Notes: generated by a model from the sequence alone, not told the origin. A stretch of DNA of 64,000 bases from Mycobacterium aquaticum (GCF_002086485.1 NZ_MVHF01000011.1:100657-164656), one strand, 5' to 3'; shown: positions 20,455-30,721, counted from the first letter of the stretch. Program-made: numbers and translations.

Positions 20455-21117
20455 TCAGAGTTTGCCGGCGAGCGAGCCGTCGGGCAGTCCGAGGATGCGT
20501 TCGAACGCTTGTTGGTAGGCCGCGACGGCCTTGCGGGCGTGCGGCCCGGAGATGTCGATACCGACCGCACCGTCGGCCTTGATGGCCTCGATGAACGCGT
20601 CGGCCAGATGCAGTCCCATCGCGGTGATGATGCCGGCCGCCTCGTGCGGGAAGTCGGTGTGGAAGACGCCTTCCTCGCAGCCCTGCCTGATGATCGACTC
20701 CAGGAAGGGCGCCGTGGTGCGCATCGAGCCCTGTGTCATCTTCTGCCGCAACAGCGCGTTGTTCTCGTCATGCCACAGCCGGATCAGGGTGGCGACCGCG
20801 GTTGCGTTCTCCGACTTCCACGCGTACGACGCTGCGAAGTACGCATGCAGCTTGTCCAGCGCCGACGTGTCGGGAGCGTCGACGATGCGGTGAAGACCGG
20901 CGGTGGCGCTTTCGCCCATCTGCTCGACGATGCCGTCCAGCAGCGCTTGTTTGGACCGAAAGTAGTGGTACAGCGCACCTTTGGAGATCTGCAGGGTGCT
21001 CAACAGATCCTCGATGGTCATCGCCGCGTAGCCCTTGTCGTGCATGAGGTGCAGGGCGGCGTCGAGGATCTCGCCGCGCCGCGCGGCGTGTTCCTCGGGT
21101 TTCACCTGGCGTGCCAT
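20455..21117 (-). CDS. TetR family transcriptional regulator
   Basis: The 220-residue protein has a TetR N-terminal domain with the HTH MTIEDLLSTLQISKGALYHYF (about residues 33-52). The C-terminal domain is unassigned. It is divergent from the small membrane protein at 21198, and the 80-bp gap contains a strong inverted repeat at 21160-21180. It therefore probably represses itself and the membrane protein-hydrolase pair. It lies 93 bp upstream of pafA on the same strand. Confidence 0.88.
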   Translation of the reverse strand: MARQVKPEEHAARRGEILDAALHLMHDKGYAAMTIEDLLSTLQISKGALYHYFRSKQALLDGIVEQMGESATAGLHRIVDAPDTSALDKLHAYFAASYAWKSENATAVATLIRLWHDENNALLRQKMTQGSMRTTAPFLESIIRQGCEEGVFHTDFPHEAAGIITAMGLHLADAFIEAIKADGAVGIDISGPHARKAVAAYQQAFERILGLPDGSLAGKL

Positions 21118-21159
21118 GGGCCTCCGTTGACGTCGTGGTGCCTCGAGCCTAGCTTATTA

Positions 21160-21180
21160 ATAGACCGTCAGTCGGTTTAT
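21160..21180. promoter_or_regulatory. Putative TetR operator
   Basis: This is a 21-bp imperfect palindrome with arms ATAGACCG and CGGTTTAT around a short centre; 8 of 10 symmetric pairs match. It is centred between the divergent TetR gene (start 21117) and the membrane protein gene (start 21198). Length and position are typical for TetR-family operators; binding is inferred. Confidence 0.6.
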
Positions 21181-21197
21181 GAACTGCAGGAGGTCAG

Positions 21198-21632
21198 ATG
21201 CCCACGCCCACCGTCGAAGCAAGGCACCGCACACGTGTTTTCGCCAGGGTCCTCGGACCCTTCGTCGCCGTTGCCACGCTCATCATCGCGATCCGGTTGT
21301 CACAGCTCGGCGATCTGCTGGCCGACCTGTTCACCAGCGGCACGCTGCCTTGGATCCTGGGGGCGGCGATGTTGATGATGGGCTTGATCGTGATCGCGTT
21401 TCACCAGTACTGGTACAGCGTGACGGCCGTGCTGATCTCGCTGTTCGGGTGGTTCGTGGCGTTGCGTGGCGTGGCGATGATGGCGTTTCCGTCGGCGATC
21501 CGGACCGGTGCCGACACCACGCTGGGCAGCCCCGGCCTGGTGCTCGCGGCGCGGATTTTCTTCCTCATGCTCACGGCGATGGGCCTGTGGTTGACCTACG
21601 TCGGCTGGCGTCGCGAAACCGCCACGTCCTGA
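21198..21632 (+). CDS. Small multi-pass membrane protein
   Basis: The 144-residue protein has about four hydrophobic segments: around residues 17-32, 48-68, 72-95 and 112-134. The last is followed by a basic end (GWRRE). No catalytic motif is visible and I do not recognise the family. AGGAGG lies 6 bp upstream of the ATG. It sits behind a TetR operator-like palindrome and 59 bp before an alpha/beta hydrolase gene, so export or membrane stress control by the TetR protein is possible but unproven. Confidence 0.7.
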   Translation: MPTPTVEARHRTRVFARVLGPFVAVATLIIAIRLSQLGDLLADLFTSGTLPWILGAAMLMMGLIVIAFHQYWYSVTAVLISLFGWFVALRGVAMMAFPSAIRTGADTTLGSPGLVLAARIFFLMLTAMGLWLTYVGWRRETATS

Positions 21633-21691
21633 TCCCGCCGACCTTTCCCAACCTGGCCCACAAGGCCGTGGCGGCGGATGAGAATTGACCG

Positions 21692-22561
21692 ATGTCCTCG
21701 CGCAGCGCTCCGGTGGACGGATTCCGATTGGCCTTCGATCGGCTCGGCATCGCGGGCGGGCCGCCTGTCGTGCTGTTGCACGGCTGGCCGGGCACCCGGC
21801 GGGACTACCGCAAGGTGGTTCCGCTGCTCACCGACGTGGCCGACGTGATCGTGCCCGACCTGCGCGGATTCGGCGGCTCCGACAAGCACGCGGTCGCTGT
21901 GCAGCATTTCTACAGTGCGACGGCACAGGCGGCCAGCATCGTGGGACTGATCCACGAACTGGGTGTGCACGAGGTGGTCCTGGCCGGGTACGACGTCGGC
22001 AGCCGGGTGGCGCAGAGCGTGGCCCGCATGCACCCCCATCTGGCGAAGGCGCTCGTGCTCTCGCCGCCGCTGCCGGGCGCCGGCGACCGCGTGCTCAGCC
22101 CGCATGCCCAGCACGAGTTCTGGTATCAGGCGTTTCACCAACTGCCGATCGCCGACCGGCTGATCGACGGGAACCCCGAAATCGTGCGGGAGTATCTGCG
22201 GCACTTCTGGAATCACTGGTCGGGGCCGGCCTTCACCGTCACCGAGGACGACCTGGACCGGCTCGTCTCCGACTATGCGCTGCCCGGGGCGTTCGCCGCC
22301 TCGCTGGCCTGGTACCGCGCGGGAGCAGGCACCGTCGCGCAGTCGCTGACCGAGCTGCCACCCGACCGGGCCGTCAAGATCAACGCCCGCACCGATGTGC
22401 TGTGGCCCCAGCACGACCCGCTGTTCCCGACCGCGTGGGCCGACCGCCTGGACGATTACTTCGTCGACGTCCGGTTGCACACCGCCGACGGCGCAGGACA
22501 TTTCACCCCACTGGAATGCCCCGAGGAGTTCGCCGGGCTGATCCGCGACGTCATCGGCTGA
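21692..22561 (+). CDS. Alpha/beta hydrolase, epoxide hydrolase / haloalkane dehalogenase type
   Basis: The 289-residue protein has HGWPGTRRDY as oxyanion loop, with HGWP of the epoxide hydrolase clan. GYDVGS carries the nucleophile Asp101 instead of serine, and GAGHFTPLE carries His270. An Asp nucleophile points to epoxide hydrolase or dehalogenase-type chemistry. The substrate is unknown. The gene follows the TetR-linked membrane protein and probably shares its promoter. The last 11 nt overlap the convergent methyltransferase-like gene. Confidence 0.85.
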   Translation: MSSRSAPVDGFRLAFDRLGIAGGPPVVLLHGWPGTRRDYRKVVPLLTDVADVIVPDLRGFGGSDKHAVAVQHFYSATAQAASIVGLIHELGVHEVVLAGYDVGSRVAQSVARMHPHLAKALVLSPPLPGAGDRVLSPHAQHEFWYQAFHQLPIADRLIDGNPEIVREYLRHFWNHWSGPAFTVTEDDLDRLVSDYALPGAFAASLAWYRAGAGTVAQSLTELPPDRAVKINARTDVLWPQHDPLFPTAWADRLDDYFVDVRLHTADGAGHFTPLECPEEFAGLIRDVIG

Positions 22562-23810
22562 CCGAGCGCGGCCCCGCACCGACCGCGTCGGCGAGCAGTT
22601 GCACCAACCACCCGAGCAGAGGTGCCCGCATCACCCAGCCCACCACCGCCCACCCGACGCTGATGTGCTCGAGCGCCGCACCGATGGCTCGGGTGCCCTG
22701 CAGCACAACCGAATCGGACTCGTAGCGGACCCGGCGCAGATCCTCCGGGTGGTCTTCAGCGGGTTCGAGCGTCAGCGCGACGGGATGCCGACGCTGTAGC
22801 CAGCCCGCGACCTCGCTGCACGGATCACACGTCACCGCTGCGTACAACCGGGCCGGCGAGCGGTGCGGATAGGGCCGCAGGCGTGGCACCCAGTCGTGCA
22901 CCGCACGGCGATACTCCAGCCAGGGCGCGCCGAAGCGCGCGGCCAGCTGATCGCGTTCGTGCCAGCCGGCAATGCCTGCGCTGAACACCACGCCGACGCC
23001 GGCGGCCAGCACCAGCCCCGGAGCGCCGAGTACGGCCGCCTCGATCACCAGCAGCAGCGCCGCGCAGACCTGCATGGGGTTGGCGAGGTAGGCGTATGGC
23101 CCGCAGGTCACCAGGGCAGGTGGTGGATCCCAGGGAAACGGCGTGCCGCCGTGGCGAGCGAAGTCGGCCACCGCGCGCAACGCGATCAGCACCAGCACCG
23201 CCGCGATCTGCAGCAGCGCCCAATCCACGGGGCCGCCGATCCGGTGCCACGCCTGCGCCCAGGACGTGTCGGTCAGAGCGAACGTCGCCGCGGGTATGAC
23301 GAACAGCAGCAGCGCACCGAACAGCACCACCTGCAGGCCGGCCCGCAGCCACACTGAGCGCCCGGTGGCAGTCGCCCAGCCCAGCAGCACCGCGGGCAGC
23401 AGGCAGAGCAGCACGCCGATCAGCTCGCCGGCCCACCAGCCGGCCCGCAACCACACCAGCGGTGCCAAACTGCCCATCGCCACGATGTCCGCGGCCACCA
23501 GAACGGCAACCGTGACAAGGGGATTCACCCACCGCATCAGCAGCACCGGCACCGCGCCCCACAGCAGCGCCCAGCCGAGCATCACGTCGAGAGGCACACC
23601 CGACCACATCAGCCCGGCGGTGCCGAAGCTCCACCAGCCCGCCGCGACCGCGACGGCGTTGAGCGCTGCGAGCCACACCACGTTCCACAATGTCGCGAGC
23701 GCCGCGCCGACCCGTTCTCCGGGTGCGGCCACCCACAGTGCCCCTGCCAGCACCGCCGGAACCAGCACGGCGCCGTTGCGCAGCGTCGCGACGTCCAGCC
23801 CGGTGGTCAC
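22551..23810 (-). CDS. Multi-pass membrane protein: isoprenylcysteine methyltransferase-like region fused to a DCC (DUF393) domain
   Basis: The 419-residue protein has about eight to ten hydrophobic helices. The region around 260-340 (TCGPYAYLANPMQVCAALLL, then AGWHERDQLAARFGAPWLEYR) resembles the ICMT/NnrU/PEMT methyltransferase core. The last 100 residues resemble a thiol-disulfide DCC/DUF393 domain, with CDPCSEVAGWLQRR providing a C-x2-C pair and GTRAIGAALEHI following. The GTG start overlaps the stop of the upstream SRPBCC membrane gene (GTGA). The chain therefore runs pup-prcB-prcA-SRPBCC-this gene. Substrate and link to the proteasome are unknown. Confidence 0.75.
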   Translation of the reverse strand: MTTGLDVATLRNGAVLVPAVLAGALWVAAPGERVGAALATLWNVVWLAALNAVAVAAGWWSFGTAGLMWSGVPLDVMLGWALLWGAVPVLLMRWVNPLVTVAVLVAADIVAMGSLAPLVWLRAGWWAGELIGVLLCLLPAVLLGWATATGRSVWLRAGLQVVLFGALLLFVIPAATFALTDTSWAQAWHRIGGPVDWALLQIAAVLVLIALRAVADFARHGGTPFPWDPPPALVTCGPYAYLANPMQVCAALLLVIEAAVLGAPGLVLAAGVGVVFSAGIAGWHERDQLAARFGAPWLEYRRAVHDWVPRLRPYPHRSPARLYAAVTCDPCSEVAGWLQRRHPVALTLEPAEDHPEDLRRVRYESDSVVLQGTRAIGAALEHISVGWAVVGWVMRAPLLGWLVQLLADAVGAGPRSVSR

Positions 23811-24772
23811 GGCCGGAGGTCGATGGCGTCCAGCAGATAGCCCGCGGCGCGCTGGGTGACCACGTGCTCGATGGGCCCGAAATACCATGCCGGGGCCAAC
23901 CGCCGCGTGTAGCTCAGCGACCAGGTGATCTCGGTGTGGCCGGCATCTACGGCACGCCAGCTCACGTCCGACGAACGCCAGGTCAACCACGTTGCCAGCG
24001 GGGTGTTGTCCGCGATCGGCAGCAGACGCACCGAATCCTCTGTCCTCGCGGCGATCTGGAGTTCCAGCGCGGACTGCGCCTCACCCCAATGGTGCTGCGC
24101 GATGAACCCCGGCCGGTGGTGGGCGCCGGCGAACATCACCACTCTGCGGTCCCCCACCGTCAAACCGCTGCCGTGGTCCATCAGTGGCTGCGGAAAGCCG
24201 AGCGCGAGAACACCGGCCGGCTTCACGTCGCCGAACCGCAGCGGACGGGCCAGCGCAGCCGCAACCTGCGCGGGGGTGGCTGCGACCGTGCGCGTCGCCG
24301 TGACGGTGCTGTCGCCCGGCAGGGTGAGGGCGGGCACGACACCTTCGAGCGAGAGCACCAGCGCCACGGCGGGCAGCACCACGATGCGAGCGCCGGGCGG
24401 GCGATCGGACTTGCGCACCGCCCCCACGATCAGCGCCACGATGATGCCGACCGCGTAGAACAACGGCGCGGAGATGATCACGCACACGAAACCCTCGCCC
24501 GCCACCGGAATTGCGAGCAGCAGCAAGATGGTGATCGCCTTGAGCGTCATGGAGATCAGCCGATCCGGGTTTGCGGTGAGCGTGAGGATCAACGCGAGCA
24601 CGGTGGGGATCCCGATGTAGAACGCGGCGCTCTGTCCGAGGCCGAAGCCCTTGATGACCTTGAACAGCACGACTCCGACGACGAACGCGAGGATGAGCCC
24701 CGCCAGCGACCACTGCGCCCGGCTCGGCCGGTAGCCGCGCGGCGCGACCGGCGGAGCTCCCCCGTCGTCCAC
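23807..24772 (-). CDS. Membrane protein with C-terminal SRPBCC-like domain
   Basis: The 321-residue protein has four to five N-terminal membrane helices: AGLILAFVVGVVLFKVI, SAAFYIGIPTVLALILTL, ITILLLLAIPVAGEGFVCVI, APLFYAVGIIVALIVGAV and IVVLPAVALVLSL. A soluble C-terminal region of about 150 residues follows. It ends in EITWSLSYTRRLAPAWYFGP and resembles START/polyketide-cyclase-like proteins. The GTG start lies 5 bp after the prcA stop. No function is established. The close spacing makes it part of the proteasome transcript. Confidence 0.72.
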   Translation of the reverse strand: MDDGGAPPVAPRGYRPSRAQWSLAGLILAFVVGVVLFKVIKGFGLGQSAAFYIGIPTVLALILTLTANPDRLISMTLKAITILLLLAIPVAGEGFVCVIISAPLFYAVGIIVALIVGAVRKSDRPPGARIVVLPAVALVLSLEGVVPALTLPGDSTVTATRTVAATPAQVAAALARPLRFGDVKPAGVLALGFPQPLMDHGSGLTVGDRRVVMFAGAHHRPGFIAQHHWGEAQSALELQIAARTEDSVRLLPIADNTPLATWLTWRSSDVSWRAVDAGHTEITWSLSYTRRLAPAWYFGPIEHVVTQRAAGYLLDAIDLRP

Positions 24773-24777
24773 GTCGG

Positions 24778-25506
24778 CTACTCGGCCGGTGCCTTGTCCG
24801 GATCCGGTTCGGGCAGCAGCGTTTCCAGAGCGGATCCGGTGATCCGTCGGAAACAACGCCGCGGCCGCTTGGCATCGAGAACGGCAACCTCGAGCGTCGA
24901 GGGGCCGAGTTTGCGTGGCTCGGAACCTTCGGCACCAGCGCTGAGCGCCTCGACGGCGATCTTCACGGCAGCGCCCAGATCGGCGTTCTCGGTGTACGAC
25001 TCGCCCAGCTTGGCGACGATGGGTTCGGTCGTTCCGCCCATCACCACGTAGTGCGGTTCGTCGGCGATCGATCCGTCGTAGGTGATCCGGTAGAGCTCAG
25101 GGGCTTTCGTCTCGCCGTAGTGCGCAACCTCGGCCACACACAGCTCGACCTCGAAAGGCTTCGGTTGTTCGGTGAAGATGGTGCCCAGCGTCTGCGCGTA
25201 CACGTTGGCCAGCTGGCGACCGGTGACATCACGACGGTCGTACGCGTAGCCGCGGGTGTCGGCGTACTGAATGCCGCCGACCCGCAACTTGTCGAACTCG
25301 CTGAACCTGCCCACCGCGGCGAAACCGACCCGGTCGTAGAGCTCACTGACCTTCTGCAGCGATCGGGACGGATTCTCGGCCACGAACAACACACCGCTGT
25401 CGTAGGCCAGCACCACCACGCTGCGGCCCCGGGCAATGCCCTTGCGGGCCAGCTCGGACCGCTCACGCATCGCCTGCTCAGGCGAGATGAAGTACGGGAA
25501 GCTCAT
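24778..25506 (-). CDS. prcA: 20S proteasome alpha subunit PrcA
   Basis: The 242-residue protein begins [20 protein letters not shown], the alpha-subunit N-terminal gate and H0 helix, and lacks a catalytic Thr. The interior ([35 protein letters not shown]) matches bacterial PrcA. Seven copies form each outer ring of the core particle and dock Mpa. The start overlaps the prcB stop by one base (TGATG). Length matches known PrcA. Confidence 0.97.
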   Translation of the reverse strand: MSFPYFISPEQAMRERSELARKGIARGRSVVVLAYDSGVLFVAENPSRSLQKVSELYDRVGFAAVGRFSEFDKLRVGGIQYADTRGYAYDRRDVTGRQLANVYAQTLGTIFTEQPKPFEVELCVAEVAHYGETKAPELYRITYDGSIADEPHYVVMGGTTEPIVAKLGESYTENADLGAAVKIAVEALSAGAEGSEPRKLGPSTLEVAVLDAKRPRRCFRRITGSALETLLPEPDPDKAPAE

Positions 25507-26366
25507 CAGCCGTCACCTTTCGTCGCGGTGCGGCTTGCGATCACCTCACGGGCCAGCTCGGCGATCCGCGCCTCGGTGATCTCCTCGGCGCCCTCGGCCC
25601 CGATGGTCACCGCGGTCGGGTAGATGCCACGCACCAGATCCGGCCCGCCCGTGGCGGAATCATCGTCGGCGGCGTCGTAGAGCGCCTCGATGGCCACCTT
25701 GAGCGCTGATTCGGCGTCGGTGACCGTCGGATACAGCTTCTTGATCGACGACCGGGCGAACAACGAACCCGAGCCCACCGACTGGTAGCCCTCTTCCTCG
25801 ATGTTCCAGCCGCCTGCGGCGTCGAACGAGACGATGCGGCCCGCGTTGGCCGGGTCGGCGTCGTTGAGGTCATAGCCCACCAGCAGCGGCAGCGCCACGA
25901 AACCCTGAAGAGCCGCGCCGAGATTGCCGCGCACCATGGTCGCCAACCGGTTCACCTTGCCGCGAAAGGTCAGCGGCACGCCCTCGACCTTTTCGTAGTG
26001 CTCGAGTTCCACGGCGTAGAGCCGCGCGAACTCGACCGCGATGGCGGCGGTACCGGCGATGCCGGTGGCGGTGTAATCGTCGGCGATGTGCACCTTCTCC
26101 ACATCGCGGCTGGCGATCATATTGCCCTGCGTGGCCCGCCGGTCACCGGCGATGACGACACCGCCGGGATACTTGATCGCCACGATTGTCGTTCCGTGCG
26201 GCGCGAATTCGGGCGAGGCGCCGTGCGGCGCCGCGCCGTCGGCCACCCGGTGGACCGGCAGCAGATCAGGGGCCTGACGACGGAGCAGGTCCGAGAAAGA
26301 CGACAAATCTGCAGTTATCGCTGGTGTTCCGGAGAGAGATGAGGACAGGTTTTCGTGCCAGGTCAC
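25506..26366 (-). CDS. prcB: 20S proteasome beta subunit PrcB
   Basis: The 286-residue precursor has a 58-residue propeptide ending HG, followed by [13 protein letters not shown]. The mature N-terminal nucleophile is therefore Thr59 of the precursor. [11 protein letters not shown] and the [11 protein letters not shown] segment are characteristic. It is the proteolytic subunit, activated by autocleavage during assembly with PrcA. The ATG overlaps the pup stop (ATGA). Confidence 0.97.
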   Translation of the reverse strand: MTWHENLSSSLSGTPAITADLSSFSDLLRRQAPDLLPVHRVADGAAPHGASPEFAPHGTTIVAIKYPGGVVIAGDRRATQGNMIASRDVEKVHIADDYTATGIAGTAAIAVEFARLYAVELEHYEKVEGVPLTFRGKVNRLATMVRGNLGAALQGFVALPLLVGYDLNDADPANAGRIVSFDAAGGWNIEEEGYQSVGSGSLFARSSIKKLYPTVTDAESALKVAIEALYDAADDDSATGGPDLVRGIYPTAVTIGAEGAEEITEARIAELAREVIASRTATKGDG

Positions 26367-26557
26367 TGGCCGCCCTTTTGGACGTACGCGCGCACGAAGT
26401 CTTCGGCGTTCTCCTCAAGCACGTCGTCGATCTCGTCCAGCAGGTCGTCGGTTTCCTCGGTCAGCTTTTCGCGACGCTCCTGGCCTGCGGCCGATGCGCC
26501 GGGGACGTCGTCGTCGTCACCGCCGCCGCCACCACGCTTGGTCTGCTCTTGAGCCAT
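26363..26557 (-). CDS. pup: Prokaryotic ubiquitin-like protein Pup
   Basis: The 64-residue protein is acidic and Gly-rich and ends YVQKGGQ. The terminal Gln must be deamidated to Glu by Dop before ligation, and Lys61 lies next to the GGQ. The helix that binds the Mpa coiled coil is about residues 25-52 ([20 protein letters not shown]). GGAGG precedes the ATG. The gene is 93 bp downstream of dop and overlaps prcB by four bases. Confidence 0.97.
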   Translation of the reverse strand: MAQEQTKRGGGGGDDDDVPGASAAGQERREKLTEETDDLLDEIDDVLEENAEDFVRAYVQKGGQ

Positions 26558-26650
26558 CGCTGCCTCCTGCTAGTCATCGGCTGGCGCGGGCGCCATGCCG
26601 GTCCTTCCACAGTACCGGTCATTACCCGAATTGCCCGGGATCACAACCCG

Positions 26651-28147
26651 TCAGGTTGTGAGCTGTTCGACCAACTCGACGGCGCTGTCCACCGAGTCCA
26701 GCAACGCTCCCACGTGCGCTTTGCTGCCCCGCAGCGGTTCCAGGGTTGGAATCCGCACGAGCGAATCGCCGCCCAGATCGAATATCACCGAATCCCAGCT
26801 CGCCGCCGCGATGTCGGCGCCGAACCGACGCAGGCACTCACCGCGGAAGTACGCGCGGGTGTCGGTCGGCGGGTTGTCGACCGCGTCGAGGACCTGCTGC
26901 TCGGTGACAAGCCGCTTCATCGAACCGCGCGCCACCAGCCGGTTGTACAGGCCTTTGTCCAGCCGGACGTCGGAATACTGCAGGTCCACGAGGTGCAGCC
27001 GCGGTGCCGACCACGCCAGGTTCTCGCGCCGCCGGAAACCTTCCAGCAGGCGCAGCTTGGCAGGCCAGTCGAGGATCTCGGCACATTCCATGGGGTCGCG
27101 CTCGAGCAGGTCGAGCACCTCGGCCCAGGTCTCGACGACGTGGCTGGCCCGTGGATCGGGATCGCGGGTGTCCACCAGCTTGGCCACCCGGTCCAGGTAC
27201 ATGCGCTGTAGCGCCAGCGCGGTCACCTCGCGGCCGTCGGCCAGCGCCACGGTGGCCCGCAGCGACGGATCGCGGCTGATCACATGCACTGCATGGACCG
27301 GCCGGGCCAGCGCCAGGTCGGAGAGGTCGATGCCCTCCTCGATCAGGTCCAGCACCAGCGAACTGGTGCCGAGCTTGAGGTAGGTGGAGGTCTCGGCCAG
27401 GTTGGCGTCGCCGATGATGACGTGCAGCCGCCGGTATTTGTCGGCGTCGGCGTGCGGCTCGTCGCGCGTGTTGATGATGCCGCGTTTGAGCGTGGTCTCC
27501 AGGCCGACCTCGACCTCGATGTAGTCGGCCCGCTGCGACAGCTGGAACCCCGGATCGTCGCCCGACGGCCCGATCCCCACCCGGCCGGAACCGGTCACCA
27601 CCTGCCGCGACACCAGGAACGGCGTGAATCCTGCGATCACGGAGGTGAACGGCGTCTGCCGGCTCATCAGGTAGTTCTCGTGCGAGCCGTACGACGCGCC
27701 CTTGCCGTCGACGTTGTTTTTGTAGAGCTGCAGCTTGATGGCGCCGGGGACACTGGCGACGTGGCGGGCCGCGGCCTCCATGACCCGTTCGCCGGCCTTG
27801 TCCCAGATCACCGCGTCCATCGGATCGGTGCACTCCGGCGCGGAGTACTCCGGGTGTGCGTGGTCGACGTAGAGCCGGGCGCCGTTGGTGAGAATCATGT
27901 TGGCCGCGCCGACCTCGTCGGCGTCGACGATCGGCGGCGGCCCCGACGCGCGGGATAGGTCGAACCCGCGGGCGTCGCGCAGCGGTGATTCGACCTCGTA
28001 GTCCCACCGCGTGCGCTTGGCCCGCTGGATACCGGCGGCTGCCGCGTACGCCAGAACCGCCTGCGTCGACGTCAAGATCGGATTGGCGGTCGGATCGGAG
28101 GGCGAGGATATGCCGTACTCGACCTCAGTTCCGATAATCCGTTGCAT
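26651..28147 (-). CDS. dop: Pup deamidase/depupylase Dop
   Basis: The 498-residue protein is a PafA homologue. [10 protein letters not shown] contains Glu8 and [18 protein letters not shown] contains the catalytic Asp95. An insertion of about 40 residues after position 38 is the Dop loop that distinguishes it from PafA. It deamidates Pup-Gln and removes Pup from conjugates. The ATG is only 9 bp after the ectD stop, so dop is likely reached by transcription from the ectoine operon as well as by any promoter of its own. Confidence 0.96.
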   Translation of the reverse strand: MQRIIGTEVEYGISSPSDPTANPILTSTQAVLAYAAAAGIQRAKRTRWDYEVESPLRDARGFDLSRASGPPPIVDADEVGAANMILTNGARLYVDHAHPEYSAPECTDPMDAVIWDKAGERVMEAAARHVASVPGAIKLQLYKNNVDGKGASYGSHENYLMSRQTPFTSVIAGFTPFLVSRQVVTGSGRVGIGPSGDDPGFQLSQRADYIEVEVGLETTLKRGIINTRDEPHADADKYRRLHVIIGDANLAETSTYLKLGTSSLVLDLIEEGIDLSDLALARPVHAVHVISRDPSLRATVALADGREVTALALQRMYLDRVAKLVDTRDPDPRASHVVETWAEVLDLLERDPMECAEILDWPAKLRLLEGFRRRENLAWSAPRLHLVDLQYSDVRLDKGLYNRLVARGSMKRLVTEQQVLDAVDNPPTDTRAYFRGECLRRFGADIAAASWDSVIFDLGGDSLVRIPTLEPLRGSKAHVGALLDSVDSAVELVEQLTT

Positions 28148-28156
28148 ATGCCCAGC

Positions 28157-29025
28157 CTAGGTGACGCGGTCTGCGCGCCGGGCCGCCAGGTATTCCGGCC
28201 TTCGCCGGGGCGCGGCGAACGGCTCCCCCAATTGGTTCTCCACCGAGTTGAACACCAGGAAGATGTTCGACCGCGGCAACGGTGTGATGTTCGAACCCGA
28301 CCCGTGCAGCAGGTTCGCGTCGAACCACAGTGCCGTCCCCGGCGGACCGGTGAACTGGTCGATCCCGTCGTGGTCGACGGCCTTGGTGAGCGTCGTCTCG
28401 TCGGGGACGCCGACGTTCTGGGCGACCAGTGACGTGTCGTGATTGTTGTCCGGCGTCGCACCCACACACGGATAGAACGTGTGGTGCGATCCGGGCACGA
28501 CCATCAGCGATCCGTTGAACGGATAGTTGTGCGTCAGTGCGATCGAACACGAGACCGCCCGGATCGAGGGCATGCCGTCCTCGGCGTGCCAGGTCTCGAA
28601 ATCGGAATGCCAGTAGAAACCGGTGCCTTTGAAGCCGGGCATCAGGTTGATCCTGGCCTGGTGGATGTAGACGTCGCTGCCCAGCAGCTGACGCGCCACC
28701 GGCAGCACGGTGTCGAGTCGAACCACCTGCGCGACAAGATCACTGAGCAGATGCGGCTCGAAGATCGACCGGATGGTTCCACCTGGCTCCCTGATCACCC
28801 GCGGGTCGTCGGCGTCCAGATCGGCTGCGATGCGGTCCAATTCGTGACGCAGGGCCGGCAGCCGGTCGTCGGAGACGGTGTCCGGCCGCACCAGATAGCC
28901 CTGCGCTGCGAACCAGTCCAACTGCTGTTGGACGAGCGGCCCGTCGGATTCGGTGCCCCACACCGCAGGCTCGTGACGCGGGATCGGCGCGATGGCGTGA
29001 TCGAGCCGGGTGGGATACGGATCGG

Positions 29026-29029
<4 letters not shown>
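28157..29029 (-). CDS. ectD: Ectoine hydroxylase EctD
   Basis: The 290-residue protein is an Fe(II)/2-oxoglutarate dioxygenase. The HxD part of the metal triad is in GFYWHSDFETWHAEDG and the distal His in NLLHGSGSN. The central signature around these residues is specific to EctD. It converts ectoine to 5-hydroxyectoine. The ATG start overlaps the ectC stop (ATGA); a longer frame exists but reads through ectC. Confidence 0.96.
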
Positions 29030-29418
<389 letters not shown>

Positions 29419-29434
29419 TTGGGTGTCTTGCTCC

Positions 29435-30721
29435 TCAGTTCAGGATTGCGGAAACGGATTCGTCGAGAATGTCCAGACCCTTTTGCAGGTCGGGTTCCGA
29501 CGTGGTCAGTGGTGGCAGCAGCTTGACGACTTCGTCGGACGGACCGCTGGTCTCCATCAGCACGCCGAGGTCGAACGCGGTACGGCACACTTTCGCGGCT
29601 TGGTCGGCATCGTCGAACTTCAGCCCCTGCGCCATGCCTCGTCCCCGAGCGGTGACGCCGCTGTGGCGCTGCTCGATCTCATCGAGACGGGCCCGCACCA
29701 GCTCGCCCTTGCGGATGGTCTCCTGCGAGAAATCCGGTGTTTGCCAATAGGTTTCGAGAGCCTTGGTGGCGGTGATGAACGCCGGGTTGTGACCGCGGAA
29801 GGTGCCGTTGTGCTCCCCCGGCGCCCAGACATCCAGATCCCTGCGGAACAGGGTCAGCGCCATCGGCAGGCCGTAGCCGCTGATGGACTTCGACAGGGTG
29901 ACGATGTCGGGGACGATGCCCGCGGCTTCGAAGCTGAAGAACGGACCGGTACGGCCGCAGCCCATCTGGACGTCGTCGACGATGAGCAGGATGTCCCGGG
30001 TGCGGCACAGGTCCGCCAGTGCCTGCAGCCACTCGATGCGGGCGACGTTCAAACCGCCTTCTCCTTGCACGGTTTCCACGATCACCGCCGCGGGACGGTT
30101 GAGACCGCTGCCCGAATCGTCGAGAACCCGCTCGAACCAGTGGAAGTCCTCGGTGACCCCACCGAAGTAGTTGTCGTACGGCATGGGGGTGGCGTGGACC
30201 AGCGGAATGCCTGCGCCTGCACGCTTCATCGAGTTGCCGGTCACCGAAAGGGCACCGAGGGTCATGCCGTGAAAGGCGTTGGTGAAGCTGACAATTGACT
30301 CACGGCCCGTGACCTTGCGGGCCAGTTTGAGAGCCGATTCGACGGAATTGGCTCCCGTCGGTCCGGGGAACTGCACTTTGAAGTCCAGGCCGCGCGGCTC
30401 CAGGATCACCCGCGCAAAGGTCTCCAGGAAGCGCTGTTTGGCTTCGGTCGCGATGTCGAGCGAGTGCACGATCCCGTCAGAGGCCAGGTAGTCCAGCAAC
30501 GGAGCCTTGAGCAACGGGTTGTTGTGGCCGTAGTTCAGCGCGCCTGCGCCTGCGAAGAAATCGATGTAGCGGCGCCCTTCGGTGTCGGTCACCCAGGAGT
30601 CGCTGGCGCTCTGCATGACGGTCGGCCAGCCACGCCAATAGCTGCGAACCTCGGACTCCACCGAGGAGAACACATCGGGCAGACGATCCTCGGTCAGGGG
30701 CGCGGTTTCGGCGAGCAGCAA
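29435..30721 (-). CDS. ectB: Diaminobutyrate-2-oxoglutarate transaminase EctB
   Basis: The 428-residue class III PLP aminotransferase has GPTGANSVESALKLARK, VETVQGEGGLNVA, VDDVQMGCGRTG and SLSKSISGYGLPMAL-type motifs, the last with the Schiff-base Lys (here TLSKSISGYG). It makes L-2,4-diaminobutyrate from aspartate semialdehyde. It lies 96 bp downstream of ectA in the same direction. Confidence 0.95.
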   Translation of the reverse strand: MLLAETAPLTEDRLPDVFSSVESEVRSYWRGWPTVMQSASDSWVTDTEGRRYIDFFAGAGALNYGHNNPLLKAPLLDYLASDGIVHSLDIATEAKQRFLETFARVILEPRGLDFKVQFPGPTGANSVESALKLARKVTGRESIVSFTNAFHGMTLGALSVTGNSMKRAGAGIPLVHATPMPYDNYFGGVTEDFHWFERVLDDSGSGLNRPAAVIVETVQGEGGLNVARIEWLQALADLCRTRDILLIVDDVQMGCGRTGPFFSFEAAGIVPDIVTLSKSISGYGLPMALTLFRRDLDVWAPGEHNGTFRGHNPAFITATKALETYWQTPDFSQETIRKGELVRARLDEIEQRHSGVTARGRGMAQGLKFDDADQAAKVCRTAFDLGVLMETSGPSDEVVKLLPPLTTSEPDLQKGLDILDESVSAILN

